DNA from: Phenylobacterium montanum
GTDB taxonomy: Bacteria > Pseudomonadota > Alphaproteobacteria > Caulobacterales > Caulobacteraceae
DNA: 64,000 nucleotides
Assembly: GCF_018135625.1 (NCBI RefSeq)
Contig: NZ_CP073078.1
Location: 3,876,501 to 3,940,500, forward strand
Direction of reading: 5' to 3'
The position numbers were made by a program, and so were the translations under genes. Positions 52,094 to 61,401 of this stretch are shown piece by piece. The notes under the pieces were generated by a model. The model was not told the DNA's origin. It searched no databases and saw only the letters and a list, made by a program, of their open reading frames with translations. Numbering within the stretch: position 1 is the stretch's first letter; each line of letters opens with the position of its first letter.

Positions 52094-52900
52094 TTAGTTC
52101 GCCCGCGAAAGAGACGCCGCCTTGGCCGCTTCGGCTTCCGCCCGTTTCCGCTCCACGTCCGGCAGGCCCAGCACCGAGGGCGTCACAGGGCGGCCGGTGG
52201 CCTCGGCGACCAGTTCGGCGGTGCGGTCTTCGACGGCGGCTTCCAGGCGGGCCATGAACTCTTCCTTTTCCAGGCCCATGGGCAGGGGTTCGAGGAACTC
52301 CAGCACCGCCTTGCCGGGATGCTTGGTCCAGTTTTCCTGGGTCCAGAACAGGCCCAGGGAGGAGGCCACCGGCACCACCGGCATGTCGAAGTCGCGGGCC
52401 ATGTAGTAGACGCCGGTGCGGTAGCGGAACCGCACGCCGACCGGGGCCAGGTGGCCTTCGGGATAGATCAGGATCTTGCGGCCTTCCTTGTGCGCGTCGG
52501 CGGCCTTGCGGCTCAGGGCCGCGCGGGCTTCGGGGCCGCCGCAGTTGTCGACCACGATGGCGCCGATCTTCTGCAGCACCCCCTTCATCAGCGGGAACCG
52601 CTCCAGGTGGTCGCCGGTGACGAAGGCCAGGTCGTCGAACTGGGCGTAGATGGAAAAACCGTCGCCGTAGGAGGCGTGCTTGGGGGCCAGGATGAAGGCG
52701 CCCTGCGGCAGGTTCTCGCGCCCGCGGACCTCGATCTCGATGCCGGCGTAGAACCGCATGGCCCAGACCATCCGCTTCACATAGAGCGAGATGACCCGGC
52801 GCACGAGGCCGCGACCAGGCGTCAGCGCCGCAAACGCCGCGGTCAGGGTGTAGAAGACCGAGATCACCCCGAAGGCGATGTTGAACAACAGGCTGCGCAT
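52094..52900 (-). CDS. Lysophospholipid acyltransferase (PlsC-type)
   Basis: 268 residues. N-terminal membrane segment (MRSLLFNIAFGVISVFYTL) and PlsC motifs: KHASYGDGFSIY (H-x4-D), GAIVVDNCGG, and YPEGHLAPVGVR (EGT variant with His), then FDMPVVPVASSLGLFW. It acylates lysophosphatidic acid or a related lipid at the inner membrane. A Lys/Glu/Ala-rich C-terminus follows. It starts 1 base after the stop of the upstream CDP-alcohol transferase gene, so the two are cotranscribed. Confidence 0.9.
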   Translation of the reverse strand: MRSLLFNIAFGVISVFYTLTAAFAALTPGRGLVRRVISLYVKRMVWAMRFYAGIEIEVRGRENLPQGAFILAPKHASYGDGFSIYAQFDDLAFVTGDHLERFPLMKGVLQKIGAIVVDNCGGPEARAALSRKAADAHKEGRKILIYPEGHLAPVGVRFRYRTGVYYMARDFDMPVVPVASSLGLFWTQENWTKHPGKAVLEFLEPLPMGLEKEEFMARLEAAVEDRTAELVAEATGRPVTPSVLGLPDVERKRAEAEAAKAASLSRAN

Positions 52901-52901
52901 G

Positions 52902-53573
52902 TCAGGCTCCGGCTGCGGCCTTCAGGCGGGCCGCCAGGTGAAGGGTGCGACGAACGACGGTCACGGCCGCCAGCAGGGCGATCAGGCCGAGGCCTGCGCC
53001 CAGGATCTGCCCGGGCCGGTTCAGCAGGGGTTCGGCGATCGTGGCCAGGGCGGCCAGGGTGAGGATGGCCATGCGCTGGGGCTTGGCCCCCGGCCCGGAG
53101 AAGTCGGCCGGCTGGCCGAGACCGCGGCCGAGCTCGCGCACGTATGCGGTCAGGATGGCGAGGGCGGCGGCGAGCCAGGCCAGCGGTTCGGCCCAGGCCG
53201 CGCCCGCCAGGGCTGCGCCATAGCCGGCCCCGACCAGGAACAGAGCGTCGGCGATTCGGTCCGGCAGCTCGTTCCAGATCGGCCCGGAGGGTCCGCCGCG
53301 GCCGTGCTCCACCGCCACCATGCCGTCCAAGAGGTTGCAGACCAGCCTGAGCTGGATGGCGGCCGCAGCGGCGAGCAGGCAAGCGGCCCTCGGTGCGCCG
53401 GACGTCAGCCCCGAGGCCAGAAAGGCGCCCGCCCCCGCTGCTGCGAATACGACCGCCCCGGCCGAAACCATGTCCGGCCGCACGCCGGTCCGAGCCAGGG
53501 CCGCCGCGCTCGCGCGCGCCCAGCCGGTGTCGCGTGATTTCAGGGGCCGGCGATTGTCGAGGCCCTGGCTCAC
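52902..53573 (-). CDS. CDP-alcohol phosphatidyltransferase-like protein (YnbA-like subgroup)
   Basis: 223 residues from GTG 53573 (AGGGG ~9 bases upstream); a TTG at 53636 would extend it. Six hydrophobic helices. The metal-binding motif is altered: NLLDGMVAVEHG followed by NELPDRIAD retains Asp2, Asp3 and Asp4 but has Asn at the first Asp and Val for the Arg. This pattern is characteristic of a subgroup including E. coli YnbA-like proteins rather than PgsA. It likely joins a CDP-activated lipid with an unidentified alcohol. Divergent from the CdsA-like gene at 53664. Confidence 0.8.
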   Translation of the reverse strand: MSQGLDNRRPLKSRDTGWARASAAALARTGVRPDMVSAGAVVFAAAGAGAFLASGLTSGAPRAACLLAAAAAIQLRLVCNLLDGMVAVEHGRGGPSGPIWNELPDRIADALFLVGAGYGAALAGAAWAEPLAWLAAALAILTAYVRELGRGLGQPADFSGPGAKPQRMAILTLAALATIAEPLLNRPGQILGAGLGLIALLAAVTVVRRTLHLAARLKAAAGA

Positions 53574-53663
53574 GCAGGTCGCCCCTGCGCAGCAAGCTTG
53601 GCCAATCGACTCGGAACCGTCATTCTCCCCGCCCAACGCCCTTGGGTTGTCTCATACAGCGCC

Positions 53664-54632
53664 ATGCTCAAGCTAGCCGCAAACCTTTTCGTGAACATGC
53701 CCCGCCCGCTGCTGGTCGGATTCGGCGGGGTCTATGCGGCCCTGATCCTGGGCGGGCTCGCGGCCCTGGTCCTGCCGATGCTGAGGCCCGGCGGCGATTT
53801 CACCAACCTGCGCCAGCGGGTGGGCTCGTGGTGGGTGATGATCCTGCTCCTGACCGGCGCCCTTTTGCTGGGCTGGCAGGCGACGACATTGCTGTTCGCC
53901 GCGGTCTCGTTCATGGCCCTGCGCGAGTTCCTGTCCCTGGCCCCGGCGCGGCGTGAGGACCGGCTGGTGATCTTCCTGGCCTATCTGACCATCCCGATCT
54001 CGTGCCTGTTCGTGTTCATCAACGCCTACATGTTCTACGTGGTGTTCGTGCCGGTCTATGTGTTCCTGGCCGTGCCATTCCTGATGGCCTGCATCGGCCA
54101 GACGCGGGGTTACCTGACCTCGACCGCAGTTTTCCACTGGGGGGTGGTGACCTGTGTCTACAATCTCGGCCACATCGCTCTTCTGATGCTTGTACCGCGC
54201 TGGGACGCGCCCCAGGCCGGGGCCACGGGCCTGGTCTTCCTGCTGCTGGTCGCCACCGAGGCCAACGATGTCTTCCAGTACGTCACCGGAAAGCTGTTCG
54301 GCCGCCACAAGATCACGCCCAAGGTCAGCCCCAACAAGACCTGGGAGGGCTTCATCGGTGGCTGGATTCTGACCGCGGGCCTGATCCTCTGGGCCGCGCC
54401 CTGGCTGACGCCGCTGAAAGGGCCGGGCCTCTGGATCATCGCCGCCAGCCTGCCCTTGGCCGGGTTCGCCGGCGACGTCACCTTCTCGGCGATCAAGCGC
54501 GACCTGGGGGTCAAGGACACCTCGCACCTGATCCCGGGCCATGGCGGCATATTGGACCGGGTCGACAGCCTGACCTTCACCACGCCGCTGTACTTCCATC
54601 TCCTCGCCTATTTCGCCCTGCAGACCTATTGA
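53664..54632 (+). CDS. CdsA-like phosphatidate cytidylyltransferase (YnbB-like)
   Basis: 322 residues with about eight helices. C-terminal CdsA signature: SAIKRDLGVKDTSHLIPGHGGILDRVDS (in ~275-305), with KVSPNKTWEGFIGG at ~225. It would make CDP-diacylglycerol from CTP and phosphatidate. Its neighbours (acyltransferases and YnbA-like transferase) suggest a special phospholipid route rather than the housekeeping enzyme, normally beside ispC/frr. ATG 53664 precedes the first helix; the earlier in-frame TTG is not supported. Confidence 0.88.
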   Translation: MLKLAANLFVNMPRPLLVGFGGVYAALILGGLAALVLPMLRPGGDFTNLRQRVGSWWVMILLLTGALLLGWQATTLLFAAVSFMALREFLSLAPARREDRLVIFLAYLTIPISCLFVFINAYMFYVVFVPVYVFLAVPFLMACIGQTRGYLTSTAVFHWGVVTCVYNLGHIALLMLVPRWDAPQAGATGLVFLLLVATEANDVFQYVTGKLFGRHKITPKVSPNKTWEGFIGGWILTAGLILWAAPWLTPLKGPGLWIIAASLPLAGFAGDVTFSAIKRDLGVKDTSHLIPGHGGILDRVDSLTFTTPLYFHLLAYFALQTY

Positions 54633-54639
54633 TCCGTCC

Positions 54640-55296
54640 ATGGCCTGGCTGCGCCTCCTCTTCCTGATCTTCCTCGCCCGGCCCCTGGCCCGGTTCCTGA
54701 CCGGCGCCGACGTGGTGCGGCGCGAGAAGCTGCCGACCAAGGGGCCGGCGATCGTGGTCGCCAACCACAACAGCCACATCGACACCCTGCTGATGCTGGC
54801 CCTGTTCTCGCCTCAGGCCCTGATGCGGGTGCGGCCCGCGGCGGCGGCCGACTATTTCCTGGCCGACCCAGTGGTCGGCTGGTTCTCGCGCAACATCATC
54901 GGGATCGTCCCGGTCGAGCGCGGCAAGGCCGGCCAGGGCGTCGACGTGCTGGCGCCCGCGCGCGAGGCCCTGGCGAGGGGCGACATTCTTTTGATCTTTC
55001 CCGAAGGCACCCGGGGCGCGGCGGGCGAGGATCTGGCGCCTCTGAAGAGCGGCGTCGCGCGCCTTGTCGCCGCCGCGCCCGAGACACCGGTGATCCCGGT
55101 CTGGATCCAGGGCGCGGGCCGCGTCCTGGCCAAGGGCGAGCACGTGCCCGTGCCGCTGACCTGCTGCGCCCTCGTGGGCGACCCGATCCGCTGGGGCGGC
55201 GATCGCACCGCCTTCATGGCCGAACTGAAGGCGGCGCTCGAGGCGCTGAAGGCCGAGGCGCCGCCGCTGAGATGGGCCGACGCGAAAGACGTCTGA
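54640..55296 (+). CDS. 1-acylglycerol-3-phosphate acyltransferase (PlsC-type)
   Basis: 218 residues. N-terminal hydrophobic segment and PlsC motifs NHNSHIDTLLML (H-x4-D), IIGIVPVERG and FPEGTRGAAG. It follows the CdsA-like gene by 7 bases, so is cotranscribed, and would supply phosphatidate to it. Unlike the minus-strand acyltransferase at 52094 it has the standard FPEGTR motif. Substrate chain preference is unknown. Confidence 0.9.
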   Translation: MAWLRLLFLIFLARPLARFLTGADVVRREKLPTKGPAIVVANHNSHIDTLLMLALFSPQALMRVRPAAAADYFLADPVVGWFSRNIIGIVPVERGKAGQGVDVLAPAREALARGDILLIFPEGTRGAAGEDLAPLKSGVARLVAAAPETPVIPVWIQGAGRVLAKGEHVPVPLTCCALVGDPIRWGGDRTAFMAELKAALEALKAEAPPLRWADAKDV

Positions 55297-55357
55297 CTGG
55301 TCTATTGGCGACAATGTTCCGGTTTCGTTTCGGCCGAACTCAGGCTAGGACTGCCGT

Positions 55358-58156
55358 GTGAACGCCGTCTCGCCCGCCCTCGATCTCGCCCCAGCCCTGG
55401 TGGTGCTGCCAGGGCCGCGCGCCGCGGTTTGCGACGCAGCAGGCGCCAAGCCGCTGACCGCCGACGAGGCGCGGCGGTTGGCCACCTCGGCGCCGGTGGT
55501 TGTGGTCCATGCCGGCCTGACCGCCAAGCGTCTGGACCTGCAGGCGCCGGCTCGCTCGCCCAACATCTTCGACGCCCTGGAGTTGTTCGCCTTTGTCCGA
55601 CCGGCGCGGTTCTGCGCCCCGTCCGCCGCCGGCCTCGCCCTGGCGCTCGGCATGGCCGAGCCGCGCGGGGCGGCGGACCAGGCGGTCGCCCTCAGCGAAG
55701 CCTGCCGCGGCCTGCTGGACGAGCTGGCCGCCAGCCCCTGGCCCAACCGCGAAGAGGCCCTTGCGACGGCCGAGACCCTGGCCCGGGCCGGCTGGGCCTG
55801 GGGCGCGGCGGTGATCACCGCCCTGCGCAGCCAGGCCGTGCGCGACGTGCGCCGCTCGAGCGGCCTAGACGCCTGGACCCGCATTCCCGAATGGGAGGAC
55901 CAAGGCCCGGTGGGCGAGCCGGGCTCGAAACCGATCGAGCCCGAGGCCGCCCGTGAGCGCCTGGCCGAGCTTCTGGCTCGCGCCGGCCTCGACGAGGCGC
56001 GCCCGGCCCAGGCCGAATTCGCCGCCGAGGCGGCCGAGGTGTTCCGCCCCCGCGACCGCGAGGGCGAGCCCAATCTGATGCTGGCCGAGGCCGGCACCGG
56101 GGTCGGCAAGACCCTGGCCTATCTGGCGCCGGCTTCCCTGTGGGCGGAGACGAACGGCCCCTCGGTCTGGATCTCGACCTTCACCCGCGCCCTGCAGCGA
56201 CAGATCGAGCGCGAGAGCCACAGCCTTTATCCCGACCCCGAGGTGCGCGCGAAGAAGGCGGTGGTGCGCAAGGGGCGCGAGAACTACCTCTGCCTTCTGA
56301 ACCTGCAGGACCAGGTCAACGCCGCCATGCTGGGCAATGGCGACCTGGTGGGGACGGCGCTCGCCGCCCGCTGGGCGCGAGCCAGCCGCGACGGCGACAT
56401 GACGGGCGGCGACTTCCCCGCCTGGCTGCCCGGCCTGTTCGCGGTCGGCCCGACGGCCCAGGCCAGCCCCGCCAACCTGGTGGACCGGCGCGGCGAGTGC
56501 GTGCACGCCGCCTGCCCACACTATCGGGCCTGTTTTGTCGAAAAGGCGGTGCGCGGCTCGCGGCGCGCGGACCTGGTGATCGCCAACCACGCCCTAGTGC
56601 TGAGCCAGGCCGCCTTCGACGGCGCCCGGGCCGCGCGGGGCCTGAAGACCGATGTCGAGACCACCGCCCCCAAGCGCATCGTGTTCGACGAGGGGCACCA
56701 CCTGTTCGACGCCGCCGACGCTGCGTTCTCAGCGGCCCTGTCTGGCGCTGAGGCCGCCGAGCTGCGCCGCTGGATCCGCGGGCCGGAGGGGCGCGGCCGG
56801 CGCGGGCGCGGGTTGGAGACGCGGCTGGGCGACCTCGTGGGCGACCGGGAAGATGCGCGCCACGCCCTGCACGATGTGATCCGCGCGGCCTCGTCCCTGC
56901 CGGGCGAGGGCTGGAGCGGGCGCATCACCCCGCCCACTGGCGAGGCCAACCCGATCGGCCCGATCGAGGCCTTCCTGACCGCGGCCCTGGAGCAGCTGCG
57001 CGCCCGCGCTTCCCCCTCCGAGATCGGCCAGGAATGCGCCGCGCGGCCGGCCCTCGATCTGGTTCGTGAGACCGCCGCGGGCGCGGCCAAGGCTCTGGCC
57101 GCGATCGAGGCGCCGCTGATCGCCCTCGCCCGCCGGCTGGAGGATCTGCTGGACGAGGAGACGGACGAACTGGCCATGGGCGACCGCGCCAGGATCGAGG
57201 GCGCCCTGCGCGGCCTCGACCGGCGCGCGCGCATGACCCTGCCGGCCTGGCGCTCCATGCTGCAGGCCATAGCCGAGGACGCCGAGGACGATCCCGACTT
57301 CGTCGACTGGTTCGAGGCCAGCTATCTCTATGGCCGGGTGATCGACGCCGCCTGCCGCCGCCACTGGGTCGACCCCACCGAGCCGCTACAGGCCGCCGTG
57401 CTGGCGCCGGCCCACGGCGTCCTGGTGACCAGCGCTACCCTGGCCGATTCCACCCTGGACGACCCCTTCGCCCTGGCCGAGATGCGCACCGGCGCCGCGC
57501 GCTTCCCCGACCGGCCCAAGACCCTGCGCCTGGCCTCGCCCTTCGACTACGCCGCCCAGTCCCGCGCGTTCGTCGTCACCGACGTCGGCCGCGACGACCC
57601 GCGCCAGGTGGCGGCGGCCATGCGCGAGCTGTTCCTGGCCGCCGGCGGCGGGGCGCTGGGCCTGTTCACCGCCATCCGCCGGCTGCGCGCGGTCTATGAC
57701 CGGATCGCCGGGCCGCTGGCCGGCTCGGGCCTGGCCCTCTACGCCCAGCACGTCGATCCGCTGGAGGTGGGCGCGCTGGTGGACATCTTCCGGGTGGAGC
57801 AGGACGCCTGCCTGCTGGGCACCGACGCGGTCCGCGACGGGGTCGATGTGCCGGGCCGATCACTGCGGCTGCTGGTATTCGACCGGGTGCCCTGGCCCCG
57901 GCCGGACCTCTTGCACAAGGCCCGCCGCGGCCGCTTCGGCGGCAAGGCCTATGACGACGCCCTGGCCCGCGCCCGCATCGCCCAGGCCTTCGGCCGCCTG
58001 ATCCGCCGGGCCGACGACAAGGGCGTGTTCGTCATGCTGGACCCCGCTGCCCCTACCCGCCTGTTCTCGGGGCTGCCGGAAGGCGTGAAACTGGAGCGGG
58101 TCAGCCTGGTCGAGGCCATCGAGGCTACGGCCGAATTCCTCGGCAAGGGCGGTTAG
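55358..58156 (+). CDS. DinG/XPD-type ATP-dependent DNA helicase with Fe-S cluster
   Basis: 932 residues from GTG 55358 (TAGGA upstream). An N-terminal ~230-residue region of unknown fold precedes Walker A AEAGTGVGKTLAYL (~243-255). The four cluster Cys are visible: one in NYLCLLN (~311) and three in ECVHAACPHYRACF (~381, 386, 392). Walker B/DEAH is VFDEGHHLFD. The C-terminal helicase half has VTSATLADST, LGLFTAIRRLRAVYD and FGRLIRRADDKG. Unwinds DNA 5' to 3', often R-loops or forks after damage. Its last codons overlap the convergent kinase by 4 bases. Confidence 0.9.
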   Translation: MNAVSPALDLAPALVVLPGPRAAVCDAAGAKPLTADEARRLATSAPVVVVHAGLTAKRLDLQAPARSPNIFDALELFAFVRPARFCAPSAAGLALALGMAEPRGAADQAVALSEACRGLLDELAASPWPNREEALATAETLARAGWAWGAAVITALRSQAVRDVRRSSGLDAWTRIPEWEDQGPVGEPGSKPIEPEAARERLAELLARAGLDEARPAQAEFAAEAAEVFRPRDREGEPNLMLAEAGTGVGKTLAYLAPASLWAETNGPSVWISTFTRALQRQIERESHSLYPDPEVRAKKAVVRKGRENYLCLLNLQDQVNAAMLGNGDLVGTALAARWARASRDGDMTGGDFPAWLPGLFAVGPTAQASPANLVDRRGECVHAACPHYRACFVEKAVRGSRRADLVIANHALVLSQAAFDGARAARGLKTDVETTAPKRIVFDEGHHLFDAADAAFSAALSGAEAAELRRWIRGPEGRGRRGRGLETRLGDLVGDREDARHALHDVIRAASSLPGEGWSGRITPPTGEANPIGPIEAFLTAALEQLRARASPSEIGQECAARPALDLVRETAAGAAKALAAIEAPLIALARRLEDLLDEETDELAMGDRARIEGALRGLDRRARMTLPAWRSMLQAIAEDAEDDPDFVDWFEASYLYGRVIDAACRRHWVDPTEPLQAAVLAPAHGVLVTSATLADSTLDDPFALAEMRTGAARFPDRPKTLRLASPFDYAAQSRAFVVTDVGRDDPRQVAAAMRELFLAAGGGALGLFTAIRRLRAVYDRIAGPLAGSGLALYAQHVDPLEVGALVDIFRVEQDACLLGTDAVRDGVDVPGRSLRLLVFDRVPWPRPDLLHKARRGRFGGKAYDDALARARIAQAFGRLIRRADDKGVFVMLDPAAPTRLFSGLPEGVKLERVSLVEAIEATAEFLGKGG

Positions 58157-60306
58157 CCCGCCGCCAGCGCCCGCTCGACTCCTTCGATCAGACCGCGCGG
58201 CGTCACCGGCTTGGCGATGTGCAGATCGGCGCCGGCCTCCAGCGCCTCGTCGCGGTGATGGGCCATGGCGTTGGCGCTGAGGACGGCGATGGGCGTGCGG
58301 GGGCGGCCCGGCTCGGCGGCCTCCAGCGCGCGGATGGCGCGGGTGGCGGCCAGGCCGTCCATCACCGGCATCTGCAGGTCCATCAGGACGAGGTCGAAGG
58401 CGCCGGTGCGGAAGGCCTCCAGCGCCTCGGCCCCGTTCTCGGCCACGGTCACCTCGGCCCCGACAGGCCCCAGGATCAGCGACACCACCTTCTGGTTGGT
58501 CGGATTGTCCTCGGCCAGCAGCACCCGCAAGGGACCGGTGTCGCGCACCGAGGCCTGGCCGGGCGCGGCCTCGCCCGCCGCCACGGCCTGGGCCTGGTCG
58601 TAGTCCTGCAGCGGCATGGCGCGCGGCAGGGGCGCGCGGAAGCTGAAGCGGCTGCCCTCGCCCGGGACCGACTGCGCCTCGATGCGCCCGTCCATCATCT
58701 CGGTCAGGGCCTTGCAGATGGAGAGCCCCAGGCCCGTGCCGCCGAAACGGCGGGTGATCGCCCCATCGGCCTGGCTGAAGCGGTCGAACAGGCTTTCGGC
58801 CATGGCCGGGTCGAATCCGATGCCGGTATCGCTCACCGACAGCATCAACTCGGCGGACCCGGTCATCTCCGCAGGTTCGACGACCCCGACCGTCACGCTG
58901 ATCTCGCCCGCACGGGTGAACTTGACCGCGTTGGAGAGGAGGTTGTCCAGGATCTGCTTGATCCGGACCGCATCGCCGATGAAGCGGCCGCGCGCGGTCG
59001 GCCCGCGCTCGACGCGGAAAGCCACGCCCTTGTCGTCGCAGCGGATGCGGGCGACTTCCAGCACGCTGTCCAGCGCCGCCTCCAGGTCGAAGTCGCTGGC
59101 CTCCAGTTCCAGCCGCCCGGCCTCGATCTTGGAGATGTCCAGGATGTCCGAGACCAGCCGCTCCAGCGTGGCGCCCGAGGCCTGAATCAGGTCGACCATC
59201 TCACGCTGCTGCGGCGTCAGCTCGGTATGGGCCAGGGCGCCCAATATGCCGATCACCCCGTTCAGGGGTGTGCGCACCTCGTGACTCATATTGGCCAGAA
59301 AGTCGCTCTTGGCGCGGTTGGCGGCTTCGGCCGCCTCCTGCGCCCTCTTCATCGCCGCCTGGGCCGCCTCGCGCTCGGTGACGTCACGGCCGATGCCGAA
59401 CAGCCGCTCGCCCGACAGTCGGGCGCGCCATTCGATCGGCCGGTAGCTGCCATCGGCGCAGCGGTAGCGATTGGTGATGGTGATCTCGTCCGCCGTGCTC
59501 CCGAGGCCGCGTACGCGCTCGCGGGTCGGCTCGATATCGTCCGGATGGAGCAGGGTGCGAAAGTCCTGTCCGACCACAGCTTCGGGCGCATGGCCCAGCA
59601 TCCGGGTCCAGGCGCGATTCACTCTCTGAATCTCGCCCGCCAGGTTGGATATGCACAGAAGGTCAGTGGAGACGTCGAAAAACATCTCCACCTCTTCCAT
59701 CGACGCCCGCTCGGCGGCGGCGGCCTTGCGGGCGCGGGCCTCGCTTTCGGCCAGGGCCCCGCGCGCGGCGTCGCGATCGAGGGTGATGGCCGCCAAGTGC
59801 GCCGCCGCGGCGATGGCGCCCATATCGCGCTCGTCGGGCCGGGCGGGCCGACGCTGGTACATGGCGAAGGCGCCCAGCGGCCGCCCGTCAGCGCCGATGA
59901 TCGGCTCCGACCAGCAGGAGGCCAGGCCCGCCTGGGCGGCCAGGTCCTTGTAGTCCGCCCAAAGCGGGTCGTTGGCGATGTCCTCGACGATCACCCGTTC
60001 GCCCCGATACATGGCGGTGCCGCACGAGCCCGCCTTGGGCCCGACCAGCACCCCATCGATCGCCTGGCTGTAAAAGGCCGGCAGGCTGGGCGCCGCCGCC
60101 GATGCGATCTGGCAGCCATCCCTCAGCAGCAGGATGCTGCACAGCACTCCGGGATGGGCGGCCTCGACCCCGGCGATGATGGCGCTGAAGATTTCGGATG
60201 TCGGTTCGCCGGCTGCGATGCGCATGGCGATCTTGGTTAAGAGATCGGCCCGTTCGAACTTGCCGACGTATGCGAGATCGGGATTTTGGGCTCTGACCGC
60301 GGTCAT
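58153..60306 (-). CDS. Hybrid sensor histidine kinase: GAF, PAS, HisKA, HATPase, receiver
   Basis: 717 residues, no membrane helices. GAF at ~20-175 (FYSQAIDGVLVGPKAGSCGTAMYRGERV is its central stretch), coiled coil (~180-205), PAS ~205-315, HisKA with His342 in NMSHEVRTPLNG, HATPase with N box NLLSNAVKFT and GTGLGLSICKAL, and a C-terminal receiver with phosphoacceptor Asp643 in LMDLQMPVMDG. Cytoplasmic sensor of an unknown small molecule; the GAF has Cys residues (SCGTAMY, ASCWSEP) of the type that bind chromophores or NO in related proteins, which is only a possibility. A 17-bp palindrome (60355-60371) precedes it. Confidence 0.9.
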   Translation of the reverse strand: MTAVRAQNPDLAYVGKFERADLLTKIAMRIAAGEPTSEIFSAIIAGVEAAHPGVLCSILLLRDGCQIASAAAPSLPAFYSQAIDGVLVGPKAGSCGTAMYRGERVIVEDIANDPLWADYKDLAAQAGLASCWSEPIIGADGRPLGAFAMYQRRPARPDERDMGAIAAAAHLAAITLDRDAARGALAESEARARKAAAAERASMEEVEMFFDVSTDLLCISNLAGEIQRVNRAWTRMLGHAPEAVVGQDFRTLLHPDDIEPTRERVRGLGSTADEITITNRYRCADGSYRPIEWRARLSGERLFGIGRDVTEREAAQAAMKRAQEAAEAANRAKSDFLANMSHEVRTPLNGVIGILGALAHTELTPQQREMVDLIQASGATLERLVSDILDISKIEAGRLELEASDFDLEAALDSVLEVARIRCDDKGVAFRVERGPTARGRFIGDAVRIKQILDNLLSNAVKFTRAGEISVTVGVVEPAEMTGSAELMLSVSDTGIGFDPAMAESLFDRFSQADGAITRRFGGTGLGLSICKALTEMMDGRIEAQSVPGEGSRFSFRAPLPRAMPLQDYDQAQAVAAGEAAPGQASVRDTGPLRVLLAEDNPTNQKVVSLILGPVGAEVTVAENGAEALEAFRTGAFDLVLMDLQMPVMDGLAATRAIRALEAAEPGRPRTPIAVLSANAMAHHRDEALEAGADLHIAKPVTPRGLIEGVERALAAG

Positions 60307-60354
60307 AGCAAAGATCCAGGCGCGTAAGTGCGCGCCCGACTTTTATGCAAGACT

Positions 60355-60371
60355 ATGACTTGCCAAGTCAT
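60355..60371. promoter_or_regulatory. 17-bp palindrome upstream of hybrid kinase (candidate operator)
   Basis: ATGACTTG-C-CAAGTCAT is a perfect 8-bp inverted repeat, 49 bases upstream of the kinase start at 60306. It lies in the 162-base gap between the divergently oriented end of tyrC and the kinase start and is AT-richer than its surroundings. Confidence 0.45.
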
Positions 60372-60468
60372 GAAGCCCTGATCCCGATCCATGCGCCCCT
60401 ATTGGAGGCACAACCGGCGCAGGAAATCTCTGCGACCTATCGCCCTTGACCGAGCGGAAGGTTGAAGA

Positions 60469-61401
60469 TCAGACGCCCTTTCGGTTCCGGCCGAAGTTCG
60501 GCTCGGCGCTTTCCTGGCCGGCGGCGACGATGCCACGGCGGATGGCCCGGGTGCGGGTGAAAAGAGCCTCCAGCTTGTCGCCCTCGCCCCAGCGTATGGC
60601 GCGCGAGAGGGCCTGCAGGTCCTCGTTGAAACGGCCGAGGATCTCCAGCACCGCGTCCTTGTTCAAGAGGAACACGTCGCGCCACATCACCGGGTCCGAG
60701 GCGGCGATGCGGGTGAAGTCGCGGAAGCCGCCGGCAGAGTATTTCATCACCTCGCCCTCGGCCACCTCTTCCAGGTCTGCGGCGGTGCCGACGATGTTGT
60801 AGGCGATCAGGTGCGGCAGGTGCGAGGTCACCGCCAGCACCCGGTCGTGGTGGGCGGCGTCCATCAGCTCGACCTGGGCGCCCAGGGCGCGCCAGAAGCC
60901 GGACAGGCGCGCCACCGCCACGTCATAGGCGGGGTCATCCGAGGCCCGGGGGCAAAGGATGGTCCAGCGCCCTTCGAACAGCTCGGGGAAACCCGCATCG
61001 GGGCCGGACTGCTCGGTGCCGGCGATCGGGTGGCCGGGGATGACGAACACGCCAGCCGGGCTGGCGGCGGCCATGGCGTCGCCGATCGCGCCCTTGACCG
61101 AGCCCACGTCCGAGATGATCGCGCCGGGCTTGAAGCCGGGGGCCGCGGCTTCGCAGGCCGCGCCGATCGCCGCCGGTGGGGCGGCGAAGATCACGAGGTC
61201 GGCGTCCCTGACCGCCTCGATGGGATCGTCGGGCGTGAGGTCGGCCATGCCGAGCTCGCGCACCCGCTCGCGCACGGCCGGGTTGGCGTCGAAGATGACG
61301 ATGGTCTCGGCCGCATGGGAAGCGCGCGCCGCGCGGGCCACCGACGAGCCGATCAGGCCGCAGCCGATCACCGCCAGCCGCGGGATGGGCTCGAAACTCA
61401 T
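60469..61401 (-). CDS. tyrC: Prephenate/arogenate dehydrogenase
   Basis: 310 residues from ATG 61401, overlapping the hisC stop (ATGA). NAD-binding domain with AVIGCGLIGSSVARAAR, substrate region IISDVGSVKG, VIPGHPIAGTEQSGP (catalytic His) and DAAHHDRVLAVTSHLPHLIAY, followed by the dimerisation domain. It makes 4-hydroxyphenylpyruvate or tyrosine in tyrosine synthesis; which substrate is preferred is not clear. It is the last gene of the chorismate mutase-hisC-tyrC cluster. Confidence 0.92.
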   Translation of the reverse strand: MSFEPIPRLAVIGCGLIGSSVARAARASHAAETIVIFDANPAVRERVRELGMADLTPDDPIEAVRDADLVIFAAPPAAIGAACEAAAPGFKPGAIISDVGSVKGAIGDAMAAASPAGVFVIPGHPIAGTEQSGPDAGFPELFEGRWTILCPRASDDPAYDVAVARLSGFWRALGAQVELMDAAHHDRVLAVTSHLPHLIAYNIVGTAADLEEVAEGEVMKYSAGGFRDFTRIAASDPVMWRDVFLLNKDAVLEILGRFNEDLQALSRAIRWGEGDKLEALFTRTRAIRRGIVAAGQESAEPNFGRNRKGV

